Origin: Acholoe squamosa
Lineage: Eukaryota; Annelida; Polychaeta; Phyllodocida; Polynoidae
Direction: 5' to 3'
DNA: 64,000 nt
Assembly (NCBI GenBank): GCA_949317995.1
Contig: OX439052.1
Span: 39,303,432 to 39,367,431 of the forward strand
Numbering within the stretch: position 1 is the stretch's first letter; each line of letters begins with the position of its first letter. A program made the translations under genes and the position numbers. The notes under the pieces are model-generated. The model saw nothing but the letters and a program-made list of their open reading frames with translations, was not told the DNA's origin and made no database searches. Of this stretch, positions 57,986 through 64,000 are shown in pieces.

Positions 57986-58097
57986 TCCACTGCCGACGGA
58001 TGGGCCATCTGTCGTTTTCATCCGTCGATTTTATCATTGTTTTCTATGGAGCAAAACACGAATGAAGGGAGACGGATGGTCCATCCGTCGCAGTGGA
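57986..58097. mobile_element. 112-bp palindromic MITE
   Basis: TCCACTGCCGACGGATGG at 57986 and CCATCCGTCGCAGTGGA ending at 58097 are inverted ends. Inner copies of CCGTCG and CGACGGATG make it a nested hairpin. It is in the 3' region of the fucosyltransferase-like frame. Confidence 0.7.
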
Positions 58098-58259
58098 CGA
58101 AGCCCTTAACAGGAAATACATGGAAATGTATGTATAGGGAGCCTAAGTCTTGCAATAAACAATGTCACAAAAAATCTGTTTTTGAATTTAAACTACTGGT
58201 ATTTCCATTGCCTCCCCCTACCTACCATCCCTACCATATATATTTCTGAGCCCAAATCA

Positions 58260-59229
58260 ACCCTTTCCAAAGATATTTAATGCAAAAAAAAAAAAGCACA
58301 AGCGATAATAACATGAGCTGATAGCCGCTTGGAAAAGCTCTGCACATGACATCACTTAGTCTCCTTATAATGTGACTAATCTGTGATGTAATGAATCAAT
58401 AAAACAACAGATTCGCAATTATGATCAAACCCTAGGATTGATTTTCTTTAAATGACCACTCCCATTTTTCATATGAATATTTCAAGCAACACCAAGTACG
58501 TGCACAATATAAGGGACCTTATCGTGGGGAGAGGGGAGGACAATGTACCTTTTCCCAGTTAAGGTCACATAACATTATCCAATTTGGCAAAAAAGCTTTT
58601 TTACAAACGTTTTTATTTTGTTTGGATAAAAAAAAACACGCTTAAAAACATTATTTTAACGTTGAAAAAAGATTTTTGAACGTTTTTTTTTTCCATCCAA
58701 TTTCCACCCAAATAAAAACGTTTGCGTTTTCAACGTTTAGAAACCTTAGAAACCAAAAGAAACACGTTTTTTACGTAAAAAAAGAAAACGTTTTTCTCTC
58801 AAATTTTGGAATATTCAATCAGAGAGCCTTTAGGCTATTGTATTTTTTTTATGATAATGTCTCACCATAGCAAGAGAATAAGTAATATTCCCCTGGATTA
58901 TCCCCCTCCATATCGTATTGTCTGTCAATATGACAGCGGATGACAGCATGGTCATTAAATGACACTTCAGTTTGATGGTAGAGAAATGACATCATAACCT
59001 GTGAACACACTGAAAGGGACAGTTTTTAACCCATTGTTTGTTCAAGAAGTTAAAAAAAATGTTTCTAACTGATTTCTGTCATTTTGTATTGAGAACTTCC
59101 TAATATTTCTAGTTGTGCTAGGATTGAAGGTATAATAGCGTTGTGGGTCGCCATGGGGCATTAATGCACTAAATCTCTCTACAGCTCTTAAAGTTATAAT
59201 GTCCCTCTAAAGTTGATGATATTGTGTCA
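58260..59229. other. Intergenic, AT-rich, AACGTTTTT-rich patch
   Basis: No gene is seen. Between 58580 and 58800 AACGTTTTT-like words recur on both strands, resembling the patch at 61540-61800. Confidence 0.45.
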
Positions 59230-59995
59230 CGTTTCCCTTTAAAATTAAGGCTGTCATATGGCTCTTGACTTTTACCAGTACTGGTGTCAAAAACTATACA
59301 TTTTCTTTGACTCATTACTTTACCCATTGTGAATTATAACTTCAATGGCTAAATTTTGTTTTGCTCATGTGACTGTATACCTTTGACTGTTATATTCCTC
59401 ATATGACTGTCTATTTTTGATGATTTTTTTTTTATTTTACTCAATTAGATCGTATAGCTTTGATAACCCATTATTTTCCTCATAGGATGATTTACCTTTA
59501 AGAATTATCTTTATTTTACTCATGATAACTAAACTTTTAATTGATAATTAGATCTACACTTCATCTTACTCATTAAGTTAATTTACCTTTACTGACTCTT
59601 CACTTAACTAATTATGCCTGTATACCATTGATCGTTATTTCACTCATAAGTCAGACTGTATACTTTTGACGACTCGTCATTTCACCCTTTGCAATTGTAT
59701 ACCTTTAATGAGTTATTACTTTACTCATGAGACTGTATACCTTTAATGACTCTTTATTTCACTCACTGTACATCTTAACTGAACTCACTTTTTGTTTTAC
59801 ACAGCGGACTGTACACATTTGATATAACTCTTTATCTTACCCATGTGACTCTTTACTTTACTCAGAGGACTTTTAAAGCATCTTTATTTTATTCAGAGGG
59901 TTATACCCCTTTAGTCACTCTTTATTTTACTCAGAGTTTTGTAAACCTTTAACCTTACTCAGAGGATTGTATACCTTTAATGATTCTAAAATTGC
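59230..59995. repeat. Degenerate minisatellite, unit about 38 bp
   Basis: About 18-20 diverged units share GACTGTATACCTTTAATGAC and CTCTTTATTTTACTCA. Units differ greatly and some are partial, so the array is old. Confidence 0.65.
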
Positions 59996-60425
59996 CATCT
60001 CCTTCCATCAAACCGCCAACATTGTGTCAAGTTTCCTGCTGGCATCAGGACAGTGGTGATTGTGTGCAGGTGGGGACAATGATCCAACGTGACAGCGTGA
60101 CAGCATGACTCATACTTCATGTGTAGCATCGTGATTTATTTGTGTTAATGCTTCGAGTGCCACATGACGCCTGTAATTTCTGGTTCCTTGGCTGCACCGA
60201 TGCAGTGTTGATAAGTCTACCTGCTAGCGACAGATATAATGTAGGGTAACTCACCCCTGACTCGACCACTACACATGTTGGTACCTTAAGTCAACCATCC
60301 TGCCTTCTTTCAAGTTATTTTCACAGGATTGTTGGTGTCAATTGCATTTATTCATATTTTAGTTTATGCTGCAAAGTCACCTGGGGGCCATATGTTATCT
60401 GAAAGAAGTTAACCCAGGGTGGTCG
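59996..60425. other. Intergenic, no gene seen
   Basis: Nothing recognised. Confidence 0.4.
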
Positions 60426-60524
60426 ACTTAATGTACCAAAATGCCTAGTGGTAGAGTCAATGGCGGGTTACCCTGTAACTGTAGCACTGACGATTTACTT
60501 GTCATGACTCTTGGTATGTATTTG
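60426..60524 (+). repeat. 99-bp exact duplicate of 33564-33662, exon-like
   Basis: It holds ATG at 60441 and a GTATGT donor-like site at 60514, the same frame as at 33579. Flanks differ from those of the other copy. Confidence 0.8.
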
Positions 60525-60851
60525 TATATTGGATATGAATTTAATTATTGCTACTTATACACTGAGGCACAAATGAAATCCAGCTCTCCACACCAAAGTT
60601 CTCTGTCAGGTAAATAAAAGCTTTTTACAAAAAAGAAATACATTATGTGGCCGATAAAGGGTTCACTTCAAGTCGTGCTACAATCATCTCTTATGTGTGT
60701 TTGAAAGCCTGTTTGTCACGGCCTTCACTGTTCACCACTGTGATCGGGATCGTGAGCTGATTAGAGCCAGGCCAAGAAAACACTTTGATTTATCACAGCG
60801 TACATTGCTTGGCAAATATTAGCCACCCACTTGGTAAATAACGTGTTTTTA

Positions 60852-61072
60852 ACCCTTAGGTGCCCAAGCGCGCTTAAATGCGCGGTTTTGGGCTTAAATA
60901 CATGCACATTGAAGTAAATTTTCATCCAGGAACATCTACTGGTCCAATCTGCAAAGTTATACCCTCATTAGAACGGCCATGACCCCCACATTCCAATGAG
61001 GCCATTCATTTGACTGTACCACCATTTCCTCAGACACAGTGAGTCAAAACTTGAAAATTAGTTGTCAGACAT
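60852..61072 (+). repeat. Dispersed repeat, inverted pair with 56475-56702
   Basis: It starts with CCTTAGGTGCCCAAGCGCGC and ends near AAACTTGAAAATTAG; similar over its whole length to the other copy, with indels. Confidence 0.65.
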
Positions 61073-61959
61073 GTGACTCCTTGAAAGGGAATCAGCCAAG
61101 GAGATAGGATCTAGCATGATAGCAAGGTGATGCTGGATCGTTTGTCCCCTATTACCACACCTTTGATAGACTTGCCAACCTTACAACTAATCTATTCATA
61201 GGAATTGATCATATCCATGTAAATGATGTCATGAACTGTGACCAAGACATTTTGCACCCAGGTAGTACACACAGGCAGAACCAGTTGATTATAAAAGTAA
61301 CACTTTAGCTGCTATGGTAACCACACTCAGTCAGAAATTTCTCTCTTAACTGAAGGTTAATAAAGAACCAGGTGCATAATGTAAATTCCATATCAAATAC
61401 CTGTTCAGAATTATATATGTACTTTATCACTGGGGTGATGTACATGTGAAATAAATGGAAAATCATCAAATAATTCTGGGCACGTAAATGTTTGTACACA
61501 ATTGTATTAATTTTGGGTAAAAACAAGTGAGAAACATTTTCTTATTTTGAAATAAAACGTTTTTCAACATAATTTAAACGCTATTTCAGTGTTCGTTTTC
61601 ATTGAATTTTAAGCTTGAGAAACGTTTCAAGGTAGGTTTTTATGCTAAAATTATGTTTTTAACCTAAAATATAAAGCTTTCATATAACAATAAAAATGTT
61701 TTTAGCGTACATATTTGACATTTTAGACAAATGGCTGGGGAGAACGTTTCTTTAACCTTAAAGAAATTTAAACCTTAAAAATATGTTTTTTGCCAAGTAG
61801 CCAATCTCCCGTAATACCTCTCGTATTACGGAAGAATGTGTGGCCCTGATCGAAGGCCTCATATGTGGGGACATTACTACATGGAAGAGAAATCCACCCT
61901 AGATGCTCTTTATAATGGTAAGTAGTATTTCTGTCAAATCAGGGGTGCCTTATATTTAC
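61073..61959. other. Intergenic, with an AACGTTT-rich patch at 61540-61800
   Basis: No gene is seen. The patch ends with TTTTTTGCCAAGTAG and is followed by the short palindrome CCGTAATACCTCTCGTATTACGG-like at about 61808-61830. Confidence 0.45.
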
Positions 61960-62302
61960 AGGGTTCTCCTCACACTGTAATGATGCCAGTGGGCTGCCGG
62001 CGTGATTTTTACTGCCGTCAGTGTGATTTCATCTCAGAATCACCGCCGGTGTCATTTTAGCTCCATATAGGTTTTTGAATTTTGCAAATCGGCCAATTAG
62101 AACAGAAGTTATGGCCATATTTATGAAAATACTTTCAATTTCTTTGTTAAATTCCTATCTGTAATCCCCACACTGTCATGAATGAAACTAAACAACCAAA
62201 TTTAGCCTACGTACCTTAAGGCTTAGGACGTTACCAAATGAAATTTTACGCCAGCTCGCTGCAGGATTTTATGGTGTGATTTTACATTCTGTGGAGAACC
62301 CT
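61960..62302. mobile_element. MITE with AGGGTTCTCC ends, inside an older repeat
   Basis: AGGGTTCTCCTCACACTGTAA at 61960 and TTACATTCTGTGGAGAACCCT ending at 62302 are imperfect inverted ends. The flanks GTGCCTTATATTTACA and ACTTACACATGAGATGCACC look like the two halves of another dispersed repeat. Confidence 0.65.
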
Positions 62303-64000
62303 AACTTACACATGAGATGCACCTTATTTTGCAGGTAATGCCGTATTATGTGTATCGTTCTGAAAGTACAGCATCTTTTTGTATTAGATAAAGTGCTCTG
62401 TATGAACTTTAGGTACACCTCTCACGACCTTCCTCACATTATTAGTCTAGGAACCAGTTCTCGACCAAATTGTGTTTCCTCTGACATGAAATGAAAGAGC
62501 TAACCTTTCTGGAGACCGTGTTACGTGAAACTACAGTCATTGAGCCAATGTCTTCTTTTTTTTTGTCCAGGTTTTTACTTCCTTTTGGCACGTGTTTGTG
62601 GTGTTTATACTGGCATTTCCTTGTGTCTTGCGGCATTTATTAACCCTTCAAAGGCAGATAATGCGTTAATGCATCATGCCCATTTGATGTCATGATGCAT
62701 AAATGACGTTTTGGCGAGTAATTCACCATGACTATACATTCATGCATCATGCCGATCCAAGGTGTCGGCAATGATGCACTATAGCGTTGCTGGCGAGCAG
62801 ACTCGCCACTACTTCATTGGTGAATCATGACAACCAATGGGCATGATGCACTCCTCCATTATAGAAGCATTGGCCGTTCTAGATCCTGATGCATGACATT
62901 AATGCAGTCAATGAAAATGGAAATTCAGGAGTTTATCAAAGCTGCAAAGGTAAGTAACTTGCCAAGACATTCCATGTTTGCATTCTTCCACCATGACGAC
63001 AAATATATTATAAATATTATATGTGCAGTCCATTAGGGGTTAAATGGCAGTTGGATCATGTAAGAGAAATGACAAATGTCATTTGTTTGCTGTCATAAAA
63101 TATTATATCAATAACTCTTTATTTTCTTTAGATAAAAGTCGATTTCCGTGAATCCGAAATAATGTTTCTGTATTCTTTTCAGGAGACAAAAACATGTAAC
63201 TAAGAGAGAAAAGAAAAAAGAATTTATTGTATACAATATCTTTAATTTTCGCACTTGCCAACATATGGTAAGAAAACTCATTTATTATATATATAAATCA
63301 CCCAGGCCAATCTTTGTGTCAAATGCCCTGTCCATGTACCATTTGGATGTCACGGATTCAAACATTAAATTGCCCAGAGGATACAAGACTGGAAAATCCC
63401 AATATAAAGTAATCACCCCTCCACCCTTCCCCCCCGCACCCATTTTCCTTACCCATAGATATGTCATGTATGCTCATTCTAACATGAGCGTGAGTTACCT
63501 GGAAATGATCCATCATGTATATTTAGCAGTTAGGAGTCAGGGCCTGGATTTCTGGCACATCTCCCCCAGTCTGAAAACACTTAAATACCTGAGGGTTCCT
63601 TGACACAGACACAGACAGGTGTGAGGTTTGCAGGTGCGTTCACAAGACTGACCAACTCTACTACGTCTGTCTCTGGTATCAGACTTTTGTGCATTTAAAC
63701 ATTTCATTTTAACTACACCTTCTACTGGGACCAACTTTATAACTTGTGGACAACAGCAATTCGGCATGAAAATGCAGAGATTCACAGGTAGGATTTTTTT
63801 TCTTCTTTCTAATTATCCTTTTTATCATATTCTTTTCAGTTAAAATGTGCCATATATTTCTTTTGGTATATTTTCTGGGGATACTTTTAATTTTCTGAAA
63901 TAGACTGCAGGATACAAGAATGTTCCCTAAAGTAAGCAGGGCTGGATGATCTTTTGTTAGGATCGGCAAGCATCGAGGCAGTATTAGGGTTTTTGGGGCA
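62303..64000. other. Intergenic, with one hairpin-family cluster
   Basis: GATGCATCA-family palindromic pieces lie at about 62645-62860, including GATGCACTATAGCG and GGCGAGCAGACTCGCCA. No exon is recognised between there and the end of the window. Confidence 0.45.

Noticed and set aside
63265-63603. 112-aa plus-strand frame near the window end
   Set aside because: No splice signals, domain or composition bias to support it; overlapping frames on the other strand are equally long.

Overview
This looks like nuclear DNA of a marine invertebrate animal. It has intron-rich genes with GT..AG junctions, AATAAA poly(A) signals, a tRNA-Ala-like gene, (TA)n and (CA)n microsatellites, and a dense load of short inverted-repeat transposons. 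There are no operons, ribosome binding sites or CRISPR arrays. The species cannot be named from sequence alone; a deuterostome or a lophotrochozoan would both fit.

Host genes are sparse and all lie on the + strand. (1) 1531-4377 is the C-terminal part of a TBRG1/NIAM-like nuclear FYRN-FYRC protein, with a 31-bp minisatellite of about 39 copies in the intron just upstream. (2) 12125-20793 is a complete 11-exon gene for a predicted 758-aa protein with CARD, RING, two B-boxes, coiled coil and a C-terminal beta-propeller. It is a TRIM-type innate-immunity candidate, preceded by a 316-bp near-perfect palindrome. (3) 27688-33324 holds pieces of a secreted or surface YHYH-domain gene, apparently broken by a LINE. 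(4) 56846-57688 is a GT11 alpha-1,2-fucosyltransferase-like frame that lacks the family's C-terminal end.

Most of the rest is mobile DNA. At 29.3-32.6 kb a 5'-truncated LINE sits inside the YHYH gene. From 34.9 to about 42.2 kb the remains of a DIRS-type element are split by a young LINE (35.7-40.9 kb) and a fold-back element (41.2-42.1 kb). Another fold-back follows at 42.4-43.0 kb. Two inverted copies of one terminal-inverted-repeat transposon lie at 18.5 and 43.5 kb. An 8.8-kb LTR retrotransposon occupies 45.3-54.1 kb, with nearly identical LTRs and two long open frames after the integrase. Many MITEs, hairpins and satellite-like repeats fill the introns and intergenic DNA.

The most striking item is the young LINE. 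Its ORF1 protein (39271-40755, minus) joins a coiled coil and an L1-ORF1-like RNA-binding region to a full-length NADAR/YbiA-like domain, a family tied to ADP-ribose chemistry. A retrotransposon carrying an ADP-ribose-related enzyme would be an unusual arrangement. The CARD-TRIM-propeller gene is the second point of interest.
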